From: Clostridia bacterium
GTDB lineage: Bacteria; Bacillota_A; Clostridia; UBA1212; UBA1255
DNA length: 11,372 bases
NCBI GenBank assembly: GCA_017522515.1
Contig: JAFWZH010000192.1
Location: 1 to 11,372 of the forward strand
Reading direction: 5' to 3'
This document shows, piece by piece, positions 1-6,548 of this stretch (position 1 is the stretch's first letter; every line of letters starts with the position of its first letter). The notes below the pieces were generated by a model that was not told the DNA's origin, searched no databases, and saw nothing but the letters and a program-made list of their open reading frames with translations. A program made the position numbers and the translations under genes.

Positions 1-502
1 AGTCATGAACATGGGCAACTATGCACACGGCAACCAGCCGATACAACACATGATTTACCTATACAACTATGCAGGCGAACCGTGGAAAGCACAATACCGG
101 TTGCGTCAGGTAATGCAACACATGTACAGCCCCACCCCCGATGGATATTGCGGTGACGAAGACAACGGGCAGACATCGGCATGGTATGTATTCTCGGCAC
201 TTGGATTCTACCCCGTGTGCCCCGCAAGCGACGAATATGTGCTTGGCGCACCGCTGTTCAAGAATGCTGTCATACACCTTGAGAACGGGAAACAGATAGT
301 GATTGAAGCAGAAGATAACAGCGACAGCAACATTTATATTGGGCGAATGCTGCTTGACAGCAAGGAATACAGGCACAATTACATAACGCACAAGCGACTG
401 ACCGGAGGAACAAGGATGAAGATGTTCATGACCCCACAGCCCAACCTCTCACGCGGCACCGCAGACGAAGATGCACCATATTCATTTTCAAAAGAGAAAT
501 AA
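1..502 (+). CDS. GH92 alpha-mannosidase, C-terminal part (5' end outside window)
   Basis: This is the last ~167 codons of a glycoside hydrolase family 92 exo-alpha-mannosidase, a calcium-dependent enzyme that Bacteroidales export to trim mannose from N-glycans or yeast mannan. The reading frame is open to the left edge, so the ATG at position 5 is an internal methionine (family members are ~700-770 aa). Diagnostic sequence is the GDEDNGQTSAWYVFSALGFY block (positions ~152-211), which matches the acidic GH92 active-site segment followed by the conserved SAWYV-x-SALGFYP helix. It is followed by the VLGAPLF strand and a C-terminal beta-sandwich ending in the family-typical RGT...PYSFS. The stop is TAA at 500-502. 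Base composition is visibly richer in GC than the operon downstream, so this is probably host chromosome flanking the defence cargo. The family call is firm; the exact linkage specificity cannot be read from this fragment. Confidence 0.93.
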   Translation, partial: VMNMGNYAHGNQPIQHMIYLYNYAGEPWKAQYRLRQVMQHMYSPTPDGYCGDEDNGQTSAWYVFSALGFYPVCPASDEYVLGAPLFKNAVIHLENGKQIVIEAEDNSDSNIYIGRMLLDSKEYRHNYITHKRLTGGTRMKMFMTPQPNLSRGTADEDAPYSFSKEK

Positions 503-539
503 TCAAATCGAGAGGTACAAGAAGTTTCCACGACATCAT

Positions 540-593
540 AACCTATCATAAAATATAGAAAAAGTGCGGTTTTTATATATTATATGATAGGTT
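540..593. repeat. 54-bp near-perfect inverted repeat (hairpin)
   Basis: Two 24-nt arms (540-563 and 570-593) are reverse complements at 22 of 24 positions, around the 6-nt loop GTGCGG (564-569). The outer 11 bp (AACCTATCATA / TATGATAGGTT) pair perfectly; the inner part is almost all A/T. It lies 37 nt after the GH92 stop. It could end GH92 transcription, although there is no T-tract after the right arm. It could equally be a protein-binding palindrome, a small mobile-element end or an insertion junction. The pairing is directly visible; the role is not known. Confidence 0.8.
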
Positions 594-598
594 GAGCA

Positions 599-780
599 CT
601 TGCATGGGGGCTTGCATAGTCAGTTGCATGGTAGTATCATTAAATTAGCTTATACACACTTATGCACTAAGTTATACACACTTATATCAACTGGGTGCCG
701 ACTAGGTTCCGACTGGGTGCTAACTTACTGCCTTTATGAGCACTATCATGAGCAGTTCATGAGCAGTTCATGAGCACTAA
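599..780. repeat. Composite short direct-repeat (iteron-like) tract
   Basis: Four consecutive families of short direct repeats, each close to one helical turn, fill this non-coding stretch. First, TTGCAT occurs at 600, 612 and 624, exactly 12 bp apart. Second, TTATACACACTTAT occurs at 650-663 and 672-685, 22 bp apart. Third, three 11-bp units (ctgggtgccga, ctaggttccga, ctgggtgctaa) lie at 691-723. Fourth, ATGAGCA-headed units start at 736, 748, 759 and 770, with steps of 12, 11 and 11. Units are too short, too varied and not separated by spacers, so this is not a CRISPR array. Helical phasing suggests an array of protein-binding sites or an origin-like or recombination relic. Confidence 0.75.
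650..685 (+). other. Cluster of DnaA-box-like nonamers
   Basis: TTATACACA at 650-658 and again at 672-680 are exact matches to the bacterial DnaA-box consensus TTATNCACA. A third site, TTATGCACT at 660-668, matches 8 of 9. The three lie in the same orientation, 10-12 bp apart, inside the direct-repeat tract. No dnaA, dnaN, rep or partition gene is in the window, so a working origin is not supported. A relic plasmid or element origin, or chance within a repeat family, are the alternatives. Confidence 0.4.
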
Positions 781-789
781 ATTTATAAA

Positions 790-927
790 ATGGAGATGTC
801 GTTTATTGTAAAGAAACAGTTTAAGGTAAATAATGAAGTTTCTTTATCTATCTTTTCTGCATTATATAATAGGGCGCTTTCCAGAAAGCAAAATCGTATT
901 CAAACTACTTTATTATTAGTCTTCTAG
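790..927 (+). CDS. Doubtful 45-aa ORF, possibly a gene remnant
   Basis: An ATG at 790 opens 45 codons to TAG at 925-927, starting MEMSFIVKKQFKVNNEVSLS. The product is basic with a hydrophobic last few residues (TTLLLVF). I do not recognise it. There is no clear ribosome-binding site; only A/T-rich sequence precedes the ATG directly after the repeat tract. It has the AT-rich composition of the downstream operon rather than that of GH92. It could be a genuine small protein, the broken N-terminus of a lost gene such as an integrase or other mobile-element gene, or a chance ORF. It is listed because it is the only coding candidate in the 526-bp gap between GH92 and the methyltransferase. Confidence 0.22.
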   Translation: MEMSFIVKKQFKVNNEVSLSIFSALYNRALSRKQNRIQTTLLLVF

Positions 928-982
928 GCGTCTACAAATATTATTTTTACTAATCTCTCACTAAATAACCAATAAAATTTGT

Positions 983-990
983 TAACTTTG
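983..990 (+). promoter_or_regulatory. Probable Bacteroidales-type promoter (-7 box)
   Basis: TAACTTTG at 983-990 matches the Bacteroides sigma-factor -7 consensus TAnnTTTG exactly. The -33 TTTG element is not evident at the expected distance, which is common in AT-rich DNA. Transcription would start near 997, giving a leader of ~30 nt before the TTG start at 1029. It is the only good promoter candidate for the four-gene operon. Confidence 0.55.
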
Positions 991-1028
991 AGGTGTAATT
1001 TATCAAATACTAACCGAATAGATAAGCA

Positions 1029-2381
1029 TTGGATAAGAATAATGAAATAAAAAAACTCATAGAAACATTTCATTCTGAATACACTCAGAATGGAGAGCCT
1101 ATTCGTATCAATTTTCGAGAGATCGTAACAGAGTTAAGTTCAACTGAACGTTATTCTCATCTAATTCATTCTTATCCTGCAAAGTTACTTTGTCATATTC
1201 CATATTTTTTTCTACAAACAGACTATTTCTGTCCTGAAAATGGAGTTGTTCTAGATCCATTTTGTGGAACAGGAACAGTCATGTTAGAAGCAAATATTAG
1301 TGGCAGAAATGCTAAAGGTGCAGATGCTAATCCCCTAGCATGTTTAATCTCTAAAGTAAAAACGACCTACATAAAAAAAGAAGATTTACAAAAAACACTC
1401 GGGACTATTATATCTAGAGCAAAACGATTTAATACTAATGAATGCATAGATACATCGTCTGTATCTCGCTGGTTTTCAAAAAGCACAATTTCGCAATTAT
1501 GGCATTTGGAATGTGCAATAAAAAAAGTAAGAGATACAAAACAGCAGGATTTCTTTATGATGTGTCTTTCTAATTTAGTAAAGAAAGTTAGCTTTGCTGA
1601 CCCAAGTATTTCGGTCCCCGTAAAATTAAATCCTGAACGTTTTGCACAAAATCCAGAAAGAATGGAGTCTGCAAAATTTAAGTTAAAGACCTTGGAAAAT
1701 ATTGATGTATATGATAAGTTTGAAAATATATGTCAATTAAATATAAATCGGATTGAATCTCTTAAGGATATATATTCTAATGGAATAACATCTGAGATTA
1801 TATCTAACGATGCAAGATTACTAACAAAAGAGATTGGAAGCACAGAAATATTACAAGACAAAAGTGTTGATTTGATTTTAACATCACCACCATATGCTGG
1901 TGCTCAAAAATATATTCGTTCATCGTGGCTTAATTTATATTGGCTTGGCACAAAGAACAGTGAGGACATTCGTCTCTTAAATAAGCAAAATATAGGTAGA
2001 GAAGATTATCATAAAGCGGATATGTTTAGAGTCATAACCAGTATTCAAGCTGCAGATGATGTACTAACCTCCCTATATGATGAAGGGAAAAATGAAAGAG
2101 CTTTCATTGTGGGAAACTATCTGAATGAAATGAAATCTGCCATTGATGAGTCTGTTAGAGTTCTAAAAACAGGTGGATATATGATTATTGTCATAGGGAA
2201 TAACACTGTATGCGGTCGTCCATTCGATACACAAGACTATTTAACAACATACATAACATCAAAAGGATTAAGGTTACAATTTAAGTTAATAGATGACATT
2301 AAATCATATGGCTTAATGACAAAAAGAAATAAAACAGCAAGCCGAATCTCTTGTGAATGGGTGTTGGTTTTTAAGAAATAA
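1029..2381 (+). CDS. Site-specific DNA methyltransferase (SPPY type), first gene of putative defence operon
   Basis: A 450-aa amino-methyltransferase that would transfer a methyl group from S-adenosylmethionine to a base in DNA. Motif I, the SAM-binding loop, is DPFCGTGT at residues 76-83, preceded by HSYPAKLLCHIP (48-58), the usual motif-X-like lead-in. The catalytic motif IV is TSPPY at 285-289, with a late GGYMIIVIGNN strand (~385-395). SPPY rather than NPPY/DPPY is commonest in N4-cytosine methylases, but an N6-adenine product cannot be excluded. About 200 residues lie between motifs I and IV and may include target recognition. The start is TTG: an in-frame TAA at 1023-1025 excludes an upstream start, and the next in-frame ATG would remove motif I. 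It is followed after 8 nt by the PRTase gene. With no nuclease in the operon, it is not a plain restriction-modification methylase; a marking, self-protection or sensing role is inferred. Confidence 0.88.
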   Translation: MDKNNEIKKLIETFHSEYTQNGEPIRINFREIVTELSSTERYSHLIHSYPAKLLCHIPYFFLQTDYFCPENGVVLDPFCGTGTVMLEANISGRNAKGADANPLACLISKVKTTYIKKEDLQKTLGTIISRAKRFNTNECIDTSSVSRWFSKSTISQLWHLECAIKKVRDTKQQDFFMMCLSNLVKKVSFADPSISVPVKLNPERFAQNPERMESAKFKLKTLENIDVYDKFENICQLNINRIESLKDIYSNGITSEIISNDARLLTKEIGSTEILQDKSVDLILTSPPYAGAQKYIRSSWLNLYWLGTKNSEDIRLLNKQNIGREDYHKADMFRVITSIQAADDVLTSLYDEGKNERAFIVGNYLNEMKSAIDESVRVLKTGGYMIIVIGNNTVCGRPFDTQDYLTTYITSKGLRLQFKLIDDIKSYGLMTKRNKTASRISCEWVLVFKK

Positions 2382-2389
2382 TTATATCT

Positions 2390-3331
2390 ATGGATTTCCT
2401 AAATTCGAAATATGGCAAACAAATTGAGGTATTGAACTCTACAATATGGGAAAACAGAGTTCAAGGCCCAAAGATTATGGAATGGTTAGATAACTTTGAC
2501 GATGACAATGAGAAAAACTACGCTTTGTATATGCTGTCAAGACTAATGTATTTTAGCTCGTCAAGTATTAGAAATCTACTAAAGGCTCTGTATAGAGATC
2601 TATATAGATATCCCATTATTGAACAAATTAGAAAGGACAACAACAACACATTGGATCCTAATATTATAGAGCCTTCTTTTGAAAAAGAATTAATGGCGAC
2701 ACGTTTTTTGGGAGTTGGCAATCCCTCTGAAAGTGGAGTACACTTATTATACTATTTTAGACAAGAAAACAAAATTCCTAAAAACTTGTTCATAAATACG
2801 GATGACATTGTTGAATATGATGAAAATGGGAACTGCAAATTGAGGGATTCATATAAAGATGTTAAACATTATGTATTTATTGATGATTTATGTGGCAGTG
2901 GTGATCAAGCGACTTCAAATACTTCCAATGTCAAGCGTTGTGTACAACACTTGCGTAATATAGTAGAAGATGCTAAAATTTCATATTTCATGATTTTTGG
3001 GATGTCTAAAGGTATTCAAGTTATACGAAATAGCGGATTATACAATCAAGCTAATGCAGTTGTAGAACTCGATGAAAGTTATCGATGCTTTAGTGAACAA
3101 TCTAGATTTTTTGACGATGATAAATACAAACGAGCAGAGGCAAAGTCTATAGCATATAAGCATGGATATAAGTTGATGGGGTATCCGCAAATTTCATTAG
3201 GGTTTGGTGATTGTCAACTTTTATTAAGTATGCATCATAATACCCCAGATAATACCTTGCCGATTATTTGGTATGATGAAGACAATACAATTTGGAAACC
3301 AATTTTCAAACGATATAATAAAGTATATTGA
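2390..3331 (+). CDS. PRTase-CE-like phosphoribosyltransferase (conflict-system family)
   Basis: A 313-aa protein whose core reads as a phosphoribosyltransferase. A hydrophobic strand runs into a PRPP-loop-like motif, HYVFIDDLCGSGDQAT (residues 160-175). This is the 'VxxDDxxxSG' form of the classical PRTase loop, in which the two aspartates contact ribose and the glycine/serine turn holds the 5'-phosphate. Upstream, RFLGVGNPSESGVHLLYYFR (105-124) is a conserved family block that probably shapes the substrate pocket. The alpha-helical first ~100 residues may be an interaction domain. No signal peptide or membrane span is seen. The pattern fits PRTase-CE, a family named in comparative-genomic work on prokaryotic conflict systems and seen beside ORC-CDC6-like ATPases. 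The substrate is unknown; by analogy with PRTase toxins in other defence systems it may deplete PRPP or modify a nucleotide or nucleic acid. Spacing is 8 nt after the methylase and 1 nt before the ATPase start. Confidence 0.75.
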   Translation: MDFLNSKYGKQIEVLNSTIWENRVQGPKIMEWLDNFDDDNEKNYALYMLSRLMYFSSSSIRNLLKALYRDLYRYPIIEQIRKDNNNTLDPNIIEPSFEKELMATRFLGVGNPSESGVHLLYYFRQENKIPKNLFINTDDIVEYDENGNCKLRDSYKDVKHYVFIDDLCGSGDQATSNTSNVKRCVQHLRNIVEDAKISYFMIFGMSKGIQVIRNSGLYNQANAVVELDESYRCFSEQSRFFDDDKYKRAEAKSIAYKHGYKLMGYPQISLGFGDCQLLLSMHHNTPDNTLPIIWYDEDNTIWKPIFKRYNKVY

Positions 3332-3332
3332 T

Positions 3333-5324
3333 ATGATAAATAATCCTTTTGATATTACAAAAGCTGTAGATTATACAGATGATGAAATATATCGTTATTG
3401 GGTTGATATAAAGGAACATGGCTTTTATAATTTAATAAAGCCAGAAACTCTTATGCCAATGATTATAGTTGGTAGTAAAGGGAGTGGCAAAACTCATATA
3501 ATGAAATATTTCTCATATGAACTCCAAAAGATAACTAAACCCATTAATGAGGGTTTAGCAAAGGATAAATTTATAGGAGTATATATTAGGTGTAGTGGAT
3601 TTAATGCAGATAAATTCAGTGGGAAAGGTGTATCTGATGACATTTGGGCTACATTATATGCGTATTACTGGGAATTATGGATTGGCGAACGAATAACATC
3701 TATTTTGATAGACTTAAAACAAAATAATCTGATAGTTGATTTTAACGAATCAGACGTTGTTGATAGTGTGTTAAAATTATTCTCGAAACAAGGGATAAAA
3801 TTCAATACTCTCACAGAATTAAGCGATTATTTCCTTCTATTACAAAGGAATGTAGAGTATGAGGTACAAAATTTTATTTTTCAAGGGAAGAAAACCCCTA
3901 TTGTAGAGGTATTATTACCCATTGCAAAACTATCATATGAATACCCTGCTCTTTTAAAAGAAAAAGTTCCCTTCTTTAAAGACAAATATATACTTTATTT
4001 AATTGATGAGTTAGAAAATTTTTCTGAGACGCAACAACAACTAATTCAAACACTGTTAAGAGAAAAACCTGTCGCCTGCACTTTCCGTGTAGGAACACGC
4101 CCGTATGGTATACGCACATATAAGACATTAGGAGGCGTAGAGGAAAATCATGATGGTTCAGAATTTGAGAAAGTTGTTCTAGATGACTTTTTACGCGAAT
4201 TACAGGAAGATGACTACGAAAAATATATAACCGAAATTTGTGAAAGACGACTATACAATAGCGGATTGACTTTGTATAAGGATTTTAAGATTGAAGAGCT
4301 CATAGAAGATCAAACAAATGAAAACACTCTTGATAAAGTATATAAAAAGAAAGACATCCAATCTCGTGCTTACATACATCGATTGCGTAGCAATCTAAAA
4401 CATATAAGAAATAGCGGTTTGTCAGAAAAGGATATTGATACAATTATCAATAATATAACTTTCACTGATGATTATATCATTGAAAGAACAAATGTTGTAT
4501 TGATTTATCGACGTATCAAAGATAAAAGCAAAAGTTTGATTCAAGATTCCGAAGCGATAAATACATCTGCAAGACTTTATTATGAAACAAAGTCAAAAGA
4601 GACTGAGCAATTCAAGTATTTGGATAAATATAAACAAGATATTATTGATGCTATTGCTAGAGAAGGACGTGTTGATATACCTTATTATGGATTTAAGAAA
4701 CTTGTAAAACTTTCATGTGGTATACCTCGTACAATATTACGTTTATTAAAGGCTGCATATAATACGCAATATTTTGAAAGTGGAAAAATCCCATTCGTGG
4801 AAAATCGCAAATTAACCGTTAAATCTCAAAAGGCTGCTATTGAAACAACTTATAATTGGTTTTTTGAGGAAAACAGAATACCTTCATCTAGTCAAAGTCG
4901 AGCTGTTGATGCTGTTGTGCGTTTAGGAAATTATCTGCAATCATTAAGATTTACAGATCTTCCACCACAGTGTTCTATCAATATCTTTTCGATATCAAAA
5001 GAAAGTATGTCAGAGAAAGCAAGAGAGGTTTTTGAATTATTAGAAAGGTATTCATATTTTGTTAAAACTGATGAAAGAAGAGTAAAGAATACCAACATAA
5101 AAAACTCTGTATATATGCTAAATTCCATTTTAATTCCCAAGTGGGAATTGTCTTTGGCAAAAAGAGGACTAGTTGCTCTTTCTTCTGAAGATGCAGAAAT
5201 GATTTTTAATCCAGAAAAGCATATGGATTATAAAGACTATATAAATAAAAAAGTAAAACAATACATATATCCGTTTAGTCAACAAGAGGAACAGGCAGAC
5301 TTTTGGGGATTACAACTATTTTAA
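3333..5324 (+). CDS. ORC-CDC6-like AAA+ ATPase
   Basis: A 663-aa P-loop ATPase. Walker A is GSKGSGKTH at residues 47-55, Walker B is the hydrophobic strand ending LIDELENF (223-230), and FRVGTRPYG (~251-259) is a sensor-1-like strand. The N-terminal MINNPFD...AVDYTDDEIYRYWV matches the 'NPF' opening of ORC-CDC6-type conflict ATPases. The remaining ~370 residues are largely alpha-helical, with a lid and a likely winged-helix/partner-binding region. The expected role is an ATP-driven switch or DNA-bound platform that controls the effector. I chose ATG 3333 because it lies 1 nt after the PRTase stop, giving translational coupling, and because the family opening begins there. An ATG-ATG at 3273/3276 would add 20 residues and overlap the PRTase gene by 59 nt. 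It ends 4 nt before the next gene. The P-loop call is certain; the subfamily is likely. Confidence 0.82.
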   Translation: MINNPFDITKAVDYTDDEIYRYWVDIKEHGFYNLIKPETLMPMIIVGSKGSGKTHIMKYFSYELQKITKPINEGLAKDKFIGVYIRCSGFNADKFSGKGVSDDIWATLYAYYWELWIGERITSILIDLKQNNLIVDFNESDVVDSVLKLFSKQGIKFNTLTELSDYFLLLQRNVEYEVQNFIFQGKKTPIVEVLLPIAKLSYEYPALLKEKVPFFKDKYILYLIDELENFSETQQQLIQTLLREKPVACTFRVGTRPYGIRTYKTLGGVEENHDGSEFEKVVLDDFLRELQEDDYEKYITEICERRLYNSGLTLYKDFKIEELIEDQTNENTLDKVYKKKDIQSRAYIHRLRSNLKHIRNSGLSEKDIDTIINNITFTDDYIIERTNVVLIYRRIKDKSKSLIQDSEAINTSARLYYETKSKETEQFKYLDKYKQDIIDAIAREGRVDIPYYGFKKLVKLSCGIPRTILRLLKAAYNTQYFESGKIPFVENRKLTVKSQKAAIETTYNWFFEENRIPSSSQSRAVDAVVRLGNYLQSLRFTDLPPQCSINIFSISKESMSEKAREVFELLERYSYFVKTDERRVKNTNIKNSVYMLNSILIPKWELSLAKRGLVALSSEDAEMIFNPEKHMDYKDYINKKVKQYIYPFSQQEEQADFWGLQLF

Positions 5325-5328
5325 TGAA

Positions 5329-6270
5329 ATGAATTTTACATATTTATATAAGCACAGTTATTCCTCACTTGATGAACTTTCTTCAATAGAGGAATATGAC
5401 TATTACATATCTTCATTTATTAATTCTGAACGAGTTATAGTTCCTCCAACAAAGATAAAAACCAAAAAGAACATATGGATTGTAACCAAAGAAGAAGAGA
5501 ATAATAAATTTTTAGAAGGTTATTGTAAGATTATCATTGATTCAGACGAGAATTACGATATTATGATGGAAATGGTCAATAATATCGATGTTAATGATAA
5601 AGAAATATGTATTGATGCCACAGGATTTCTAATTCCAGATTTGCTGTTTTTAATTAGATATCTAAACTCAAAAGGAGTTAACCATCTTGATATTATATAT
5701 ACAGAACCATTAAAATATAAAAAAGCTGAGGATACCCAGTTTTCTGATAACTTTTATGAAGTAAAACAGATTTATGGTATGTCTGGAACTCATATATCAA
5801 AAATGGACAATGATATGCTAATCATTGCTGCTGGATATGACCATAGCCGTATTGTTGATGTTGCGAATAAAAAGAAAACTGCAAAAAAGGTTCTGTTATA
5901 TGGCTTCCCCTCAATAAGTCCAGGCATGTTTCAAGAAAATGTGTACAGAGCATTTGGAGCAGAACCTGCATTAGGGTCTGAATGCTTTAGAGATATGGAT
6001 ATGAATATATATGCACCAGCATATGATCCTTTTGTTACAGCTCAAATTATAAAGGAGTATGTGCAAAATAATCCGTATACAAATTTATATCTAGCCCCTT
6101 TATCAAGTAAACCACAAGCGTTAGGCCTCGCACTATTCTTTTTATGGGAAAAGGGCTACCAAAAGAACATTAGTATCATATACCCGATGTGTAAAAATTA
6201 TCTAACAGATAATTCTGAAGGAATTGCAAGAATATGGAAATATAGCTTTATACTTCCACCTCAAAGTTAA
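5329..6270 (+). CDS. Orphan Rossmann-like protein, last gene of putative defence operon
   Basis: I do not recognise the family of this 313-aa protein. Its strands and helices read as two Rossmann-like halves. The first has a strand and turn at KEICIDATGF (91-100), a long helix, then LDIIYTEPLKY (120-130). The second opens with MLIIAAGYDHSRI (163-175) and KVLLYGFPSISPGMFQENVY (187-206), and ends with NLYLAPLSSKPQALGLALFF (252-271), a helix, and ISIIYP (281-286). No Walker A, nuclease motif, signal peptide or membrane span is visible. 'DATG' after a strand, and a strand followed by 'PLSSKPQALGLALF', faintly recall CARF/SAVED ligand-binding proteins, but this is a loose resemblance, not an assignment. 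It starts 4 nt after the ATPase stop and is followed directly by the operon terminator, so it is very probably a functional partner: adaptor, sensor or effector. Confidence 0.8.
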   Translation: MNFTYLYKHSYSSLDELSSIEEYDYYISSFINSERVIVPPTKIKTKKNIWIVTKEEENNKFLEGYCKIIIDSDENYDIMMEMVNNIDVNDKEICIDATGFLIPDLLFLIRYLNSKGVNHLDIIYTEPLKYKKAEDTQFSDNFYEVKQIYGMSGTHISKMDNDMLIIAAGYDHSRIVDVANKKKTAKKVLLYGFPSISPGMFQENVYRAFGAEPALGSECFRDMDMNIYAPAYDPFVTAQIIKEYVQNNPYTNLYLAPLSSKPQALGLALFFLWEKGYQKNISIIYPMCKNYLTDNSEGIARIWKYSFILPPQS

Positions 6271-6274
6271 AAGC

Positions 6275-6309
6275 TTTCGGCGTTCACCCTCAACAAGTGA
6301 ACGCCGAAA
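6275..6309. terminator. Strong bidirectional intrinsic terminator
   Basis: A perfect 13-bp GC-containing stem (TTTCGGCGTTCAC at 6275-6287, GTGAACGCCGAAA at 6297-6309) with a 9-nt loop is followed by TTTT on the plus strand. It begins 4 nt after the stop of the last plus-strand operon gene and lies just beyond the stop of the Res remnant on the minus strand, so it can serve both converging transcripts. GTGAACGCCGAAA and its surroundings are richer in GC than the operon, so it may have come with the lost type III gene. Confidence 0.9.
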
Positions 6310-6314
6310 TTTTA

Positions 6315-6548
6315 TCAGCCTATCGCATTCATCCCATCTATCAAGTCTTGATAGGTAGCCACCTTGTGGTACTTTACATTGGCGGTGGAGATGGAGTTGA
6401 ACAACTTCTCTGCACAATCAATTTTGGCTCGTTCGATGGCTGACAAGTCCATTGACGACATTGAACCTTTAGTCTCGGCTACGAAGAAGATGTGCTTCGC
6501 ATTATTCAAAATGGCATTACCATCTGCTATATGAGATTGTATGACATT
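6315..6548 (-). pseudogene. 3' remnant of a type III restriction endonuclease (Res) gene
   Basis: Seventy-seven codons read on the minus strand from 6548 to a TGA at 6315-6317. They contain HIFFVAETKGSMSSMDLSAI and continue ERAKIDCAEKLF...VKYHKVATYQDLIDGM. This is the very C-terminus of type III Res subunits: VAETKGS carries the E-x-K of the PD-(D/E)xK nuclease core, followed by the helix with its KxxCA pattern and the closing strand. A complete Res is ~900-1000 aa, so more than 90% is missing, including the helicase; the upstream catalytic aspartate is not evident. There is no proper start (only an internal TTG at 6509). It is in frame with the preceding large gene, separated only by that gene's TAG at 6549-6551. 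Composition is more GC-rich than the neighbours. I read it as a scar left when newer cargo replaced an older type III system at its 3' end. Confidence 0.75.

Noticed and set aside
5..391. Minus-strand ORFs of 82 and 110 codons
   Set aside because: They lie opposite the clearly coding GH92 segment and have no recognisable features.
591..775. Open plus-strand frame through the repeat tract (reads LHGGLHSQLHG...)
   Set aside because: It has no good start or ribosome site, consists of repeat-derived residues, and the 11-bp periods do not respect codon phase, so it is not reported as a gene. A decayed low-complexity coding tail remains possible.
599..780. CRISPR array
   Set aside because: The repeats are 6-14 bp, adjacent or 22 bp apart, and change motif four times; there are no ~25-40 bp repeats with unique spacers and no cas genes.
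2518..2721. Minus-strand 67-codon ORF under the PRTase gene (possible antitoxin)
   Set aside because: It is a shadow of the PRTase frame with no start context or domain; defence partners in this operon are on the plus strand.
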